From positions 3,720,001-3,784,000 of the forward strand of contig OX596336.1 of NCBI GenBank assembly GCA_951394405.1: a stretch of 64,000 nucleotides of DNA, given 5' to 3'. Under the pieces are notes generated by a model. The model worked only from the letters and a program-made list of their open reading frames with translations, was not told where the DNA came from and searched no databases. Below, piece after piece: positions 35,703 through 47,000 of this stretch (the stretch's first letter is position 1; every line of letters begins with the position of its first letter). The stretch is from Coprinellus micaceus. Taxonomy: Eukaryota > Basidiomycota > Agaricomycetes > Agaricales > Psathyrellaceae. The translations under genes and the position numbers were made by a program.

Positions 35703-37994
35703 ATGCTTGGGGGCCAGTTTAACAATAGCTTCAAGGACCTCGCTCGTCTAGCACGCACGAATACTCCCCCAGATGGCAGTTCAGCACCGGCACCGTCCAG
35801 GATCTCCCTGCTTCCCTCAGTCAGGCTCCCGAATATCCTCGCGCACAGAGATACCCCAGAAGAAACACCCACTACCGACAAGGACCCCATTCTGACGCTC
35901 GAGGTGTCTTCTCGCACCCTTATCGACTGTACCGTTGCCGACAACGTGTCTTCAACCCCGCTCTACACCGTGAAGACCGTGGGCGCTTCCACCAAGGTTA
36001 CCCGAAACAGCAGTACTGGCGGGACCATGCAATTTGCGACCATCCGCTGGCCCAAGGTTCTACCCACAAGAATCAAGGGTAAAGAGGTGTCGGACGGAGT
36101 GGAAATCCAGATGGGCAACCATCGATATCTGGGAGGAGGATCGCTGCTGAAGTACGGGCCCAAACCAAAGTGAGTGTTTCAATGCCTTCCCATGCAGGAC
36201 ACACCTCACAACCACCGCGAGCAGCTCCACCCGAAAGTTCCAAATTCCCAATTATTCGCACCAATTGAAGTGGAAACGTCGAGGGGATGTGTACTGGGTG
36301 CGTGTCCATATGATTCTCCGTGGATTTCTGATTGACGTCAGGGATTTGGACAGTGTACTACCGCTGGCCTCAAGGGCCCAATCGCTACACTCGAGCTCGC
36401 CAAGGACAAGAAACCGGTCAGACTGACAATATTCGAGACTCTCCGAGATAAGTACGACTCCCGAGGTGCCCTATACCACCAAGGGGTGTACATCCTCCTG
36501 CTCGACTATCTCATCGTGACGGCCATCCTGCTATTGACCGACCTTCAAGAGTGGATGCTGGTCAGAATCAACGAGGAGAAAACGATCGCGGTCCCCGAGT
36601 CCCTAGAGGGCGGCGTCAATTCTGTGGAAGCAATGACTTCCCAATGGCGAAAAATCATGTACCGCGAGCCAATATACCCCAAACTAGCTGGCGACTCCTC
36701 CTCCCTCCTCTCAACGTCCGACTCTCATTCATTTCCATCGACCCCCAGTACATCACATCGACCGCGTGATTACCGTGGCTCCTCTTCCTACCGTTCAAGT
36801 ATGCAAACCGGGGAAGAATCCATGCTTTCGTTCTCCGATTCCGAGGGTGAGGACGGCGACGAGCCTCTCGAAGACGCCGCCGTTGCAACCCGCCCAGGAA
36901 GCATGGCCTACCCACCAAGCATCTCCCACCCCCCATCCCACAGCTACTTCGATCCGACATTCTACCCGCAAGATCTACCTCCGGTACCGCCTTTACCACT
37001 CCAATACGCCCGGTCGAATCTGTCACTCCGAGAAGCCGCTGGCACATCCTCCACCCTCTCTTCCCCAGTATCACAAAGCATCCGCGAACTACCTAGGCCA
37101 CCCAGTTCCGGCTCACAGTCTCGCGCTAGTCCCTTGTCCGAGCCTTTCTCCAGGGTCTCTTTGCAGGAATCGACACCCCCACGACCATCCTTCGCGGCTC
37201 AGTCCCATTCAACTCCCGCATCGACGTCGTCTTCGCCGGTGGTAGGCCGGACGAGAAGTATGACAACAGGTGGGCAAAGATCGCGTTCTTCTCGCCCACT
37301 TCCCACTGTACCGGCACAGCAGCACGCGACTGGTAGCCATCTTCATAATAACCACCAACACCAGCACACCAAGAGTAATGGGAGCTTCCAATCCATGCAT
37401 ACTATTCGGCGTGCCCGGAGCCATGCCACTTTGGCCGAAGAAGACTCAGGTTTTATGACGAGCCATCTGTCACATTCACAGGAGCAGGCGCTGCCAGTAC
37501 TGCCAGTGCCGTTCACTAGTAATGTGATCCCGACATCCCCGACGATGAGCGGTAGGTCCCTAAGGAGCCTCCCGCCGACACCCATCTCCATGGACCCCAC
37601 GAGCCCGCGGCCAGAGGTGATACAGGAAGAGCTGAAGGTCGCCGCCGCCACGGTGCATCTGCTTCGACAACAGCAACAGCAGCAACAGCTCCACCACCAA
37701 CACCCGCAACAGCACTATGCAGCACATCATCAGACGGGACATCATGCGGCCCCCACGATAAGGATACCCACTTCACCGTTAAGGAAGGCGAGTATCACTG
37801 GGGCTGGGACGGATGATGAGGAGGACGATGATGGACAGGCGCAGTGGGTACAGGTGTTGAGGGATCCATCGGGCAGGGTCTTGCAGCCCGTGCCCGACTC
37901 GCTTTATGACGTGCCCCCGCCGGCGTATAGCGAGAGCCAGGCGTCGTATGAGCGGGATAAGGCGGCTGCAATGGAGAATGTACCTCCTCAGTGA
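35703..37994 (+). CDS. DUF6593-like protein with hydrophobic segment and disordered tail
   Basis: Model join(35703..36169,36222..36297,36354..37994). The start at M-L-G-G-Q-F-N-N-S is a choice; the frame is open upstream, with another ATG at 35583. The conserved N-terminal domain has P-L-Y-T-V-K-T-V-G, A-T-I-R-W-P, K-F-Q-I-P-N-Y-S-H-Q-L-K-W-K, G-P-I-A-T-L-E-L and L-T-I-F-E-T-L. It closes with a hydrophobic segment Y-I-L-L-L-D-Y-L-I-V-T-A-I-L-L-L-T-D-L-Q-E-W. This matches an Agaricomycete-wide family of unknown function. The last 450 residues are Ser/Pro-rich and disordered, with a Gln/His run from a CAG/CAC repeat near 37668-37725. No enzymatic residues are recognised. Membrane association is plausible. 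Confidence 0.75.
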
Positions 37995-40834
37995 TCCCTG
38001 GTATTCGCTTCCCCCTTCCTTTTCTCTTCCGGTACACTTTGCTGCGTTCTCGCCTCTTTCTTGTTTCTGGGCCTTCGCGTCACCTTATACATTTCTTGCT
38101 GGTACACTTCATCTCTCACTTTGCTTCTCCTGTTACCTGACTACATCCACATGCAACTCTCCTCCCATCCAAGACGATCCGCACGACATGCTTCATCTTT
38201 ATTTGCTCACTTATTCTGTATACCTACTCTATTCGTCTTTCTATTGCCATGACCATCTTCCTTCCTTTTGTTCTCTCCCTCTCCCTTCATGCTCTCATAA
38301 CTACATAACTCAACCTGACTACACACTTTACGACTGGGTCCTTCTCTATCCTCTGTATCTCTTCTTCGGTGAGCTAGATGCTTACCTTGATTGTACTCTG
38401 GCTGATCCACGCCCCCTACACAGCCCTTCTTGCCGATCTGTTGCTCCACACCGTGTAGTATACCATTATAGAACACCAACTTTATCACTCAAATTGCTGT
38501 ATTTTTGGCAATTGGTAATACCTCGAGGCGCTGGTCGCCCTCACGCCCACATTCAAGTTACGTGCGGGGCGCCGAGAATCATGGACCTAGTGGATCAGTG
38601 TATAACACCCAACACACGTTCAGCGGCACTTGGACGCATTCCAGCCACCTCGAAGCCATGGGGCGTATGGGCGCAAGTGGGCGTTACGTGACCTTATACG
38701 GGTTTATGCAGATTGCCCGTCAAGGTCGCTAGCGACCATGGGATTGTTTTGTGCCACAATTCGAAGAGCGGCGAAACATGCATCTCTTCTTGCAAGAGAT
38801 ACGGCATGGGAGTACACGGCGCAGAGTTATTCTAGTTTTTATTCAGTTCTTGTATTTCTGGCGGGCGTCGACGAGCCCGTGGAGGTCGTGAGGAAGGAAT
38901 CGTCGGCGGCTGGAGCTATCCGCACCGTCTTTCCCGCAGACGACCTCAGTATTGAATAACACCTGAAACGTCAGCCCAGACACCGGGCTATGGTACGCCG
39001 GTGAGCGACCGAAGAGCAAGGGGAGGTCCACGCGCATAGCGCATCAAACGTCGAACAGTTCGAAGATGATGTAGAGGACGATGCAACCTCAGGTCGTCGG
39101 ACCGCATCTTGTTCTCAGAGTGGACCGTGACCCTCTTTACCTGCTTCCACGCTGCGCACGTCATAGCAGCATAGGTCGCCTGAGCACGTTTGATACCGTT
39201 CAATTGGGTTGCGAGGCCCAGAAGAACGTATCCCGTCGGTGACGAGACGGTGCCTCGAATATTTCTGATAGTGTCATGGGGAACAATCATGATGGTCAAT
39301 TAAAATCTGGGGGTTCGATGATTTGCACTGCTGAGGGGAGGCAGCAACGCGCGATAAGGACATAGCCCCGACCCCGCTATTACAGAAACGTCTAGGAATG
39401 CCGAACTCGAGGAGGATTGGGACTGGGCATAGAAGGTCATAGTGGGTCGAATTCTGACGGTTGTGCCAGTGGCCAGACTAATTATATTTGATCCTCGTTG
39501 GCGCAGAATGGTCGACGTTTGGATAGCTACGAGGCGGCAAGGCGGCCCAGAGGTGTCGTGGCGGAAATTTGTGAAGCCTGAGGCGCCCGGAGTTCAAACA
39601 CACGAGATTAGCAGGGGAGGATGGCAGCAGGTATCATCGATCAAGACTCGGACTACCCGGCAATATGGTCGAAGTTGCTCCGCCACAAAAGATCTCTCCA
39701 GAGGGAGGGAAGTTGGCAGGGAGGGCGAACGTTCATCGCAAGGAGACGATAGTCCGGAACAAAGAGGGGGCTCAATCAGCGATGGCATCAACCCTCCTTT
39801 CTGGGCGCCTATTGTTGGTGCGATGATGTCATTTCGGTAGGAGGGTTTTCTGGTAACCTGACGGAAGGCGAGTCCATGCTATAGCGATATGACACAGTAT
39901 AAAGAGCCCAGGACCGCACTAAATGAGGGGCGTGACTGAAGAGCGACCACTCCCACGGACGAGGGACGTACTACGTTGCCGGAGTCTTCGAGCCCATAGG
40001 GCGGCAAGTCGTGCAAGCCCTGCGGCCACAGGAGCTGTGTTGACATTGTCCTTGCCGTAAAACTTGTTTTGCGTCCCCCTCGAGAGAGCCAGCCACATCA
40101 AGTGTTCCACTGAGTGTAACATCTCAAGGATAAACTGGATGGATGGGTCCTTGCCGTCGCCTTGTCGCCACGCACGGCTCTCTGTAAGTGCATGCATATC
40201 GACCATGCCAGGTCGAATCGACACTTGCAAAGGCTCTCCAGCATCAAGAGTTGCTCAGCTTCGGTTCTCTTGCAAGTGGCGAACCTGGTCCCGGCTCTCA
40301 AAAAGCTTGGGACATGACCGGACGATCTTTGCGAGTCGGGCGTCGTCCTGGAAGATGGTGGGGACGCCGACAGCGGCGTCGATGATTTCGACGGCTACAC
40401 ACATCCGGCAGATGCCTTTCGTCCGTCGAAGTATGCATCCACATAGCACGTAGATATGAAATTTAGAGGGACTTTGAAGGCGAAAATTGCAGCATTAATC
40501 ACAGAATCGAGGCCGGGAGGGGGTACGAGCGTCGTCCTAAGTCGTCCTTGCAGAAGCCTTGTCGAGGCGGGACCACACAGGGCTGGAGAAAATGTCGAGG
40601 AGGAAAGGGCTCTGCATTCAAGGTTTGGTGAGGAGCGGGTGGTAGAGCGAGGAAGTACAACAGTTGTGGGCAGAAGGTCAGGAAGAGGAGACCCCGCCTC
40701 CATCAGCCGTTTGTCGCCGTCGCCGTCGCCGTCGGTGGCGATGACGGTCGGTGATCAAAGCCTAATTCCACCCCACCTCGACACGAACAGCTCTCAACGC
40801 GCAGCGACGACCATGAAGAACTTCTTCGACTACC
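37995..40834. other. Long intergenic region
   Basis: 2.8 kb with no gene I can support. 38000-38500 is pyrimidine-rich and AT-richer (probable 3' untranslated region). Minus-strand frames at 38988-39299, 39919-40230 and 40255-40703 could be exons of an unrecognised gene but gave no family resemblance, and some start with GTG or TTG. A lone recurring motif (GGGCGCCTATTGT) sits at 39803-39815, and a GCCGTC hexamer repeat at about 40714-40736. Confidence 0.4.
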
Positions 40835-41828
40835 ATGGACGATAATACCACTCCCACCGCACCCCCTTTGCGTCTCCCAAACCCTGCGTACCATGGAAAG
40901 AACGGCTTCGATGTGGGCTTCACCGAACAGGTCGATTCAGCAGACAAGGATGCTCTCAATCGTGCGCTAGACCGAGACCGCGTCGCGCAGCGAATTATTG
41001 AGACTAAGGGGAGGCCTATTCCAAGGTATAGCCCACTGTCTGGGGTGTATGCACCATGCTGACCGAAGGGCATCGTAGCTTTGAGGAGATGCAAAAGTAT
41101 GTTGAAAGGATCGAGACGCCAGCGACAGTGCGAGAGACTATCAAAGAGCTCCAGGATGAGCATCTTGAAGACCTGAAGATACTCTACGACTGCCACGCGG
41201 CAGAGTACATCCAGGACATGAAGGACTTCTACGTGTCTCGCGACGATACGGTGTACTTGGAGGAAGGCGAACGCGACCAACAAATCATTGCTGGCTGCCA
41301 ACGCCTCGAGGTGCGTCTCATCTTTCGTCGTCAGCCTAGACTAACGCGATTTTCAGAGCCTCCACACGCGTTACCAACAAAGCCTTGTCACTGGTTCCTC
41401 GCTCATGGACGAATTCACCGAGTTACGCCATACGTACCTCACACGCTTCCTAGAGCTCCAACAGCATTTGCAGCAGCTTGAGAAACGCGAGGCCGCAGCG
41501 AAGCGCGCCCAAGCATCCAAGTTCCCGCAATCCGTGGTCGAGCTCAACGACTCTCCGAAAGATGTGCAGCAACGAGTCGCAAAGTTCCTTCTCTCTGACA
41601 AGGAGGGGCAGGAGAAAATGTTGGATGAGTTTGGGTGGGCGTGGAGGCAGACCGACGCGTTGATGAATGAGTATAAGACCAATGTAAGCCCAATCGTCGC
41701 ACCACACACAACTGAGTAGAACGAGCTGACCGACCGATGACTTGTAGCTGATCTTTGCTGCCAGTATGCGGTCCTTGGATCCCAACGCTCCAACAGCGGA
41801 TCCCAGGAAGCGCCCAAGTTTGGCGTGA
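40835..41828 (+). CDS. Coiled-coil protein of unknown function
   Basis: Model join(40835..41025,41079..41310,41357..41683,41748..41828) encodes 276 residues, with all exon phases consistent. The protein is mostly charged helix: S-F-E-E-M-Q-K-Y-V-E-R-I, T-I-K-E-L-Q-D-E-H-L-E-D-L-K-I-L-Y-D, F-L-E-L-Q-Q-H-L-Q-Q-L-E-K-R-E-A-A-A-K-R. This predicts two coiled coils around residues 70-180. The C-terminus is R-S-L-D-P-N-A-P-T...R-P-S-L-A. No catalytic motif, signal peptide or membrane helix is seen. I do not recognise the family. Expression is likely because four exons close in frame. It lies just left of the multigene array, and nothing ties it to the array functionally. Confidence 0.75.
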
Positions 41829-42042
41829 GTAGTCACAGACATGTGCAGAGTTCTCAGTTATTATGATAATCGCTTGCTTTACATTTATGACAGATCGCGG
41901 GCTTCAGTTGACGCCTGCGCGAATGTCAATCCGCTGCTGGGATAGGCGCTGATTGTGGCGCATATTGTGCAAGATGTGGTGCTCGCTTTCCAGTTGCAAT
42001 CAACCACGACGTCCCCCTCCTCAACACTGTTACTCGCCTAGC

Positions 42043-42213
42043 ATGGAACTGCCTCGGGAAATCGTTCTGCACATACTATTCAACTCTCTGGACCCGTTCA
42101 CCATATTGAGCATGCGAAGGGTATGGCTCCCTCTCCTTGTTCATGTATATGCGATCTTATCTCCGTTTCAGACATGCAGGGTACTTCGCTACGTACTATT
42201 GTCTGGGGAATAA
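42043..42213 (+). pseudogene. F-box fragment, probably decayed
   Basis: Exons 42043..42120 and 42172..42213 give M-E-L-P-R-E-I-V-L-H-I-L-F-N-S-L-D-P-F-T-I-L-S-M-R-R-T-C-R, an F-box-like opening, then a stop after 39 residues. One extra base right after T-C-R would explain the loss: the next frame reads Y-F-A-T-Y-Y-C-L-G-N-K-M-L, the expected continuation. No F-box repeat domain follows. F-box proteins recruit substrates to SCF ubiquitin ligases; this copy cannot. Confidence 0.5.
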
Positions 42214-42366
42214 AATGCTGTCATTGCGAGCATGACCACCCGAAATCCTAACGGGCGGGGGATACGACGCCCGCTGGAGCGCTGGCACCTTACGCTCGCT
42301 GGGAGAGTGCAGTTTTGGTAACTATCCTGAGCGCTTCTAGACATGACAAATTGCGACGTCTCGAAT

Positions 42367-43483
42367 TCATCGTGAGGACAAGGTTATCGTCCCAGACAGC
42401 GCTCGATTCTCAGAGGACGAAGGGAGACACCTGAACGAGTGGTGAGCATTCACAACGAGTGGTCATCTGAATGCTGGCTTTAGGGGGCAGCTCACCAATA
42501 CATTTCTTCGATAGTTTTATTGGTTTCGAAAACGCAAGACGCCTCGCGGTCACGAATTGGGCGCGAATCAAATCGATAGGACCCTGTCACAGACCGGAAG
42601 GTCTTAGTCAGTGGGTAATCAGCAACCCCCAGGCCGACAAACCTCGCGAAGCACTCACGTTCTGACCCGATAACGAGTTCTACAGTCCAGGCGAACTCTC
42701 TGATCTTCCGTTTAATTGCTTTGAGCTCGAACTGACAGTGCAGGCTATGATCCACACTGGCTCTGAAACGAAGTAAAGTGCCTATGAAGGGTGAGGTTTG
42801 GTACGTCTGTGGAGTACTGGATACACCAATACGGGACGTACCCATAGCCAGAAACTCGAACCACACCTCACCGTCCACCGAAAGCCGATCAAAAAACCTC
42901 GGAATGGTGAACGAGAGAGTGGCCCTTTCCTTCAAGTAGGGTGATTGGGAATATATCATGGGCTGATCGCCCGCGTCTTGAAAGAAGGATGGGTTATGAG
43001 CTTGGTGGGTGGGCACACGGCCAAGTCTGTCGAAGGCCGCCGTGTAGACGCTGGATGCGTATTTTCGATAAAGAACACCCAGTATTTCTCCCTGAGTCTC
43101 CAGATCAAATTCTGGACATACCGAAAGCATCTGAACGAAAAGCGGAGGCACCCCTGGTTTTGCGTCGGGCCGATTGGCAATCACCCAATAGAAGGGGCTG
43201 TGATTGACGAAGAACTCGCTTTGCAGCACCTCTGCAAGGACCTCCGGCGATCCCCCACAGATCTTGAGGCTTTCGTCCATTATCCGGGCGGCGGTGTCGT
43301 TATCCGCATACGAGAAGATCCCATCGCAGAAAGTTGCTCTGAGTCTACTCATGCCAGCTCCGTCCTGTAGGATTTGAGGCGCTGTGAAGTGGACGCGGGG
43401 GGTAACATCTAGGCACGACACCTAAGGAAGACTGTATAGTCAAAACTGTCATGGGCGCTGACCGTACCTGTTGTCAAAGCCAT
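42367..43483 (-). CDS. HTPFYWA array family, copy 1
   Basis: Model join(42367..42430,42496..42583,42659..42781,42842..43408,43468..43483) on the minus strand encodes 285 residues. The 16-nt first exon (M-A-L-T-T) joins D-V-T-P-R-V-H-F. The core has F-C-D-G-I-F-S-Y-A-D, S-L-K-I-C-G-G-S, V-L-Q-S-E-F-F-V-N-H-S-P-F-Y-W-V-I-A-N, and I-P-R-F-F-D-R-L-S-V-D-G-E-V-W-F-E-F-L. The C-terminus is R-A-L-S-G-T-I-T-L. Two introns (60 and 75 nt) keep frame, so an unspliced reading hides them. I do not recognise this family in any named domain. The H-S/T-P-F-Y-W-A segment recalls one ankyrin helix pair, but only once per protein. No signal peptide or membrane helix is seen, so an intracellular protein is inferred. 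Confidence 0.8.
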
Positions 43484-43748
43484 GGTGGGATGCAGTTGAG
43501 TCAGTGGCCAGGGAAATGATTCGATAAGGAATGGGAGAAGATCCACTGCTAGCGTGGGGCCTGTGATAATCCACTCGCAACACCTGACAGATTTGCGATC
43601 ACGTCGTGATGGACCTTCACTGTCATACGTGTTCGCTCAGAGTAGTAGACAGCTAATCTTCAAAAGTGCGACGAACGCCTAACAAATGGGGTATTATGAT
43701 GGAAGGAAAGGAGGCAACCTTATCAGGCCAAAATACTGCCACAGCACG

Positions 43749-44894
43749 CTACAATCTGCGACCCGGGACCCCGCTTTGAAGGTACGAAGTAATTACTAGA
43801 CTCCCCGAAACATCCCTTCCGTGCTCACTCAGCGCACAAATTTCCCTGTTTTCAAAGAGGCTCAGTTTCCCGTGGTCATTTAAAAAAAGCCATATTCCTC
43901 ACCAGTACGGATGGTTCGTCTCTTCACCCGAATCGCCCACCTTCGACATAACTGCAGGCACCCCACTTCCCATACCAAGCGGAGCTGAGAACGAGAAACT
44001 CATATTATAGCCCTCTGTGAGTGCGACATTTCAGTACCATAGGATACAGTCAACACACGGCGTAACTGACCTGAGTTAGGTGGCCCGCATTCCAGGGTGA
44101 GCTGTGCTTCCCCCGTGCTCTCATAAGCGATCGGAAGACCTGAGTTCAGCGTCGATTCCTCCGGTCCTCCGGAAACGATCTCTTGAACTTCGAATTGCCA
44201 GCGCGAATGCGTTACGTTTGTATTCGGCTCCACCAGTGTTGCTTTAAGTCGGAATAGAGCACCTGGAGGTATGATATCACCTCGTCAGTAAGTCACCTCC
44301 CCCAACCAAGCAAGAATAGGTCTCACCCAGGGCCAAAAATTGGATCCACACCTCGCCATCAACGGTGAGCCTACTGAGAAACCTGGGGATCCGAAAAGAT
44401 ACGGTACATTCTGCCCTTCTCCCAGGTGTTGGCATTGTGTGAACGACAGGCCGGTCGTCCTCTCCATGAAAGTAAGATTCGTTGGATAGTTCATGAGTGT
44501 GTACGTCTGTAAGCTTGTCCCTAACCAGCTGGTAGGTCTCAGACTCGTATCTGTGAGCGAGAATCTCCATTATATCCTCTTGTGTATTTCGTGTAAAGTC
44601 AACGTGATCGCAGGCAATCAAGAGCATCATGAACAGTGGTGGTATTCCCGGTTTGGAGTGTCGGTTCAAGAGCGCCCAGTAGAACGGGGTGTGGTCGATG
44701 AAGAACTTCTGCTGCAAGACCTCGGCGAGGACGTCCGGGAATCCTCCACAGATGCGAAGGCTCAGCTCTAGTATGCGGTCCGCCGTGTCTTCGTCGGCAT
44801 ACGAGAATATGCCATCGCAGAAGATGGCTTTGAGCTGCTTTAGCCGATTTCTATCCTGTAGAACGTCCATGGTAGTGATAACCATGTCCTCCAT
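43749..44894 (-). CDS. HTPFYWA array family, copy 2
   Basis: Model join(43749..43845,43903..44014,44071..44262,44327..44894) on the minus strand. The start is either ATG 44894 or 44885; the latter reads M-V-I-T-T, like the usual first exon. Here the first intron seems lost, so exons 1 and 2 are fused. From 44885 the product is 319 residues. It has I-F-C-D-G-I-F-S-Y-A-D, S-L-R-I-C-G-G, V-L-Q-Q-K-F-F-I-D-H-T-P-F-Y-W-A-L-L-N, I-P-R-F-L-S-R-L-T-V-D-G-E-V-W, H-P-Y-W, and a C-terminal G-R-D-V-S-G-S-L-V-I. Direct repeat of copy 1 and head-to-head with copy 3. Confidence 0.78.
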
Positions 44895-45557
44895 CGGTGG
44901 GTGGTCTGCTCGTAATATTTTCACACCGTAATAGAAGCATCGAAACCAATCGTACCTGGATTATTGACGGGTCCCCAGGCTGTCGACACGGTGCGATCAA
45001 GGTGCGATCGGGGGATGCTGCTGCCGATACGCCCAGGACCAAGATTGCGATCAAAGGCAAATGGGATGTGTCAATGCCTCGAGGCGATCTGAGCACATGA
45101 CATGGGAGGCTCGAGGTTCTGCACCCCCACCTGACTCTGGACAGCTCGTGTATTCAATGAGATTCAGTGTCGATTCCTTGAGCGCGAAATGTAATGGTTA
45201 GTGCATCCGCATCCTAGTCGACTTCCTCCCATACAACCATTATTATCCATTTGAAGGAGTAGTGTAGGTATTTTCTCTCGCCCGTCATTGACTGAGGGAT
45301 CGGGTCTGGGCCAATCGGGCCATCCTTCGCAAACCGGGAAAAGAGAAGTTGACGTGCTGTAGCCGCGGAGAGACGCCCCCAATTTCATATGACTCGGATA
45401 GAAGTCTCCCCTTCCCAGGGCGCCTATTTGAAATCAAGTGACGCAAAGTCAGGTGAGTAGGCCTCGAGGCGTGAAGCAATGGTCCCACAGTCAGAAAAAT
45501 GAGTGTTCCTTCCTTTCGCACATCTACCTCCTTAGATTGTCGAAGCGTGGACGCACA
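44895..45557. promoter_or_regulatory. Shared divergent promoter region of array copies 2 and 3
   Basis: 663 bp between head-to-head copies. It contains GGGCGCCTATTTG at 45418-45430, 128 bp before the ATG of copy 3 and 524 bp before copy 2. An open minus-strand frame up to 45096 has no family resemblance. Confidence 0.5.
45418..45430 (+). promoter_or_regulatory. GGGCGCCTATTTG motif upstream of array copy 3
   Basis: Identical to 10111-10123 upstream of caspase-like paralogue 3, 35 kb away. Confidence 0.55.
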
Positions 45558-46768
45558 ATGGCCTTGACTACAGGTATGTACACTTGGGCGGTTCGCTCTA
45601 AGGATGGGCCTCCTGCGAGACCCAGCTCCCGAGTTGAGAAGCGCCCGGTGGAAGGGCCTCATCCCAGGAGGTGTATCTAACTTGGCCGTTGACCAGACGT
45701 TACCCCTCGAGTTCACCTCGAACCCGACCAAGTCCTCAAAGACGACCATCGCGTGAAACGACTCGTCGCCGCGCTCTCAGAGGGGATCTTCTACGATGTT
45801 GACGAGAAGAAGGCGCCTGAGATCCTCCAGGAGTGCTTGAAAATCTGTGGAGGATCGAACGACACCCTATCGCAAGTTCTGCAGGACAAGTTCTTCGGTG
45901 GCCATACGCCTTTCTACTGGGCGATTACCAACAAGGATCATCAGTCGCACTCCCCGCCCTTGCTAAAGGAGCTCAGCTTCTACGGGGGTGCGCTGACGCA
46001 AGAGACACAGGAGGACATTGTTGATGCCTTCCACATGGAGTTCGACTCCGTCCTCTACGAGAGAATGAAGCATCTCCTTACAAGAGTGGACACGTTGAGC
46101 ACATGCTCTCCGTCTTTCTTCCAGGGTGATGAGCATACTCCCGTGGTGGCAACATCTTCTCGCAGGGAGGGGACTACTACTATCGTTTGTTTCGACATCC
46201 CTCGGTTCTTTGACAAGCTGCTCGTGGACGCCGAGTTGTCACTTCAGTTTTACGCATTAGGTGAGAGAAAATGTTTGAGCCAGAGTGATCTCTGATTTAC
46301 ATGTCCGGCTCTGGGACTCTCAGGAGCGAATTTCTGTCTTGCAGCAGTTACAGCTAGGGGAGGACTTAGAGGCCGCCCCAAGTGGGAGTTTACTCTTGAG
46401 GAACTGCCTCCCTCGGGAAGCCAGCCGATGTGCATCACTGCATCTCTCAGGATTCACTCTGAAGGTAATGCCTATTTGTGTTCTCGTCCGGGCAAGGTGT
46501 GTTCTGACACCACTTACTTTGTAGTCGGCAATGGATACAGCTCCAACTACTATGGTCACAAAGGTCATTGTCCACGTTTGCCACTGATGGAGATACACGA
46601 ACCAGACCTCGCCGAATTCTACAGGTGAGCAGGCTTTCCTTTGATGAGTCTGAAAGGCTATGCTAAAACGTTAAACGAACCAGAAATCCGTATACGAGCA
46701 ATGAGCGAGGGGCGTTGAGCGGTAAAATCACCCTAACGAAATGTACTAGTAACTGTCTGGCGTTTTGA
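45558..46768 (+). CDS. HTPFYWA array family, copy 3
   Basis: Model join(45558..45573,45697..46260,46324..46464,46525..46624,46684..46768) encodes 301 residues and is the cleanest example of the five-exon plan. Exon 1 gives M-A-L-T-T. Exon 2 carries S-E-G-I-F-Y-D-V-D, L-K-I-C-G-G-S, F-F-G-G-H-T-P-F-Y-W-A-I-T-N-K, and I-P-R-F-F-D-K-L-L-V-D-A-E-L. Exon 3 has K-W-E-F-T-L-E-E-L. Exon 5 gives N-P-Y-T-S-N-E-R-G-A-L-S-G-K-I-T-L. All phases (1,1,1,2) match copies 5, 6 and 10. Intron 1 (123 nt) is the longest. Function is unknown. The motif 128 bp upstream suggests a promoter shared in type with other copies. Confidence 0.82.
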
Positions 46769-47000
46769 GAGGCCTCGCAAGCAGGCATTGGGGATTTGTT
46801 TCATCTCCACGGAAATTCGAGTGGAGTTTCGCAGCACAGGGCGGCAGTGTATACCCGTAGATCTAGATGTCTCCAACGATGAAATGATATCATCCCACAA
46901 GCTCTGACGAACGACAGGCAAACAGAGTCAGAATCAGCCCCCGGGTTACATAGTGCAAGGTAACACCGTTCTCCAGCGCAGGGTGGTTCGTCACTCCCCA

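Noticed and set aside
37906..38691. 261-codon plus-strand frame after the DUF6593-like gene
   Set aside because: It overlaps the end of that gene in another frame and then runs through pyrimidine-rich 3' sequence with no conserved motif.
38988..40703. Minus-strand gene between 39 and 40.7 kb
   Set aside because: Several short frames are present, but I could not join them in phase or recognise a family; some begin with GTG or TTG.
42492..43421. 309-codon frame as the protein of copy 1
   Set aside because: It begins with GTG and includes two introns that happen to be multiples of three; comparison with other copies shows where they must be removed.
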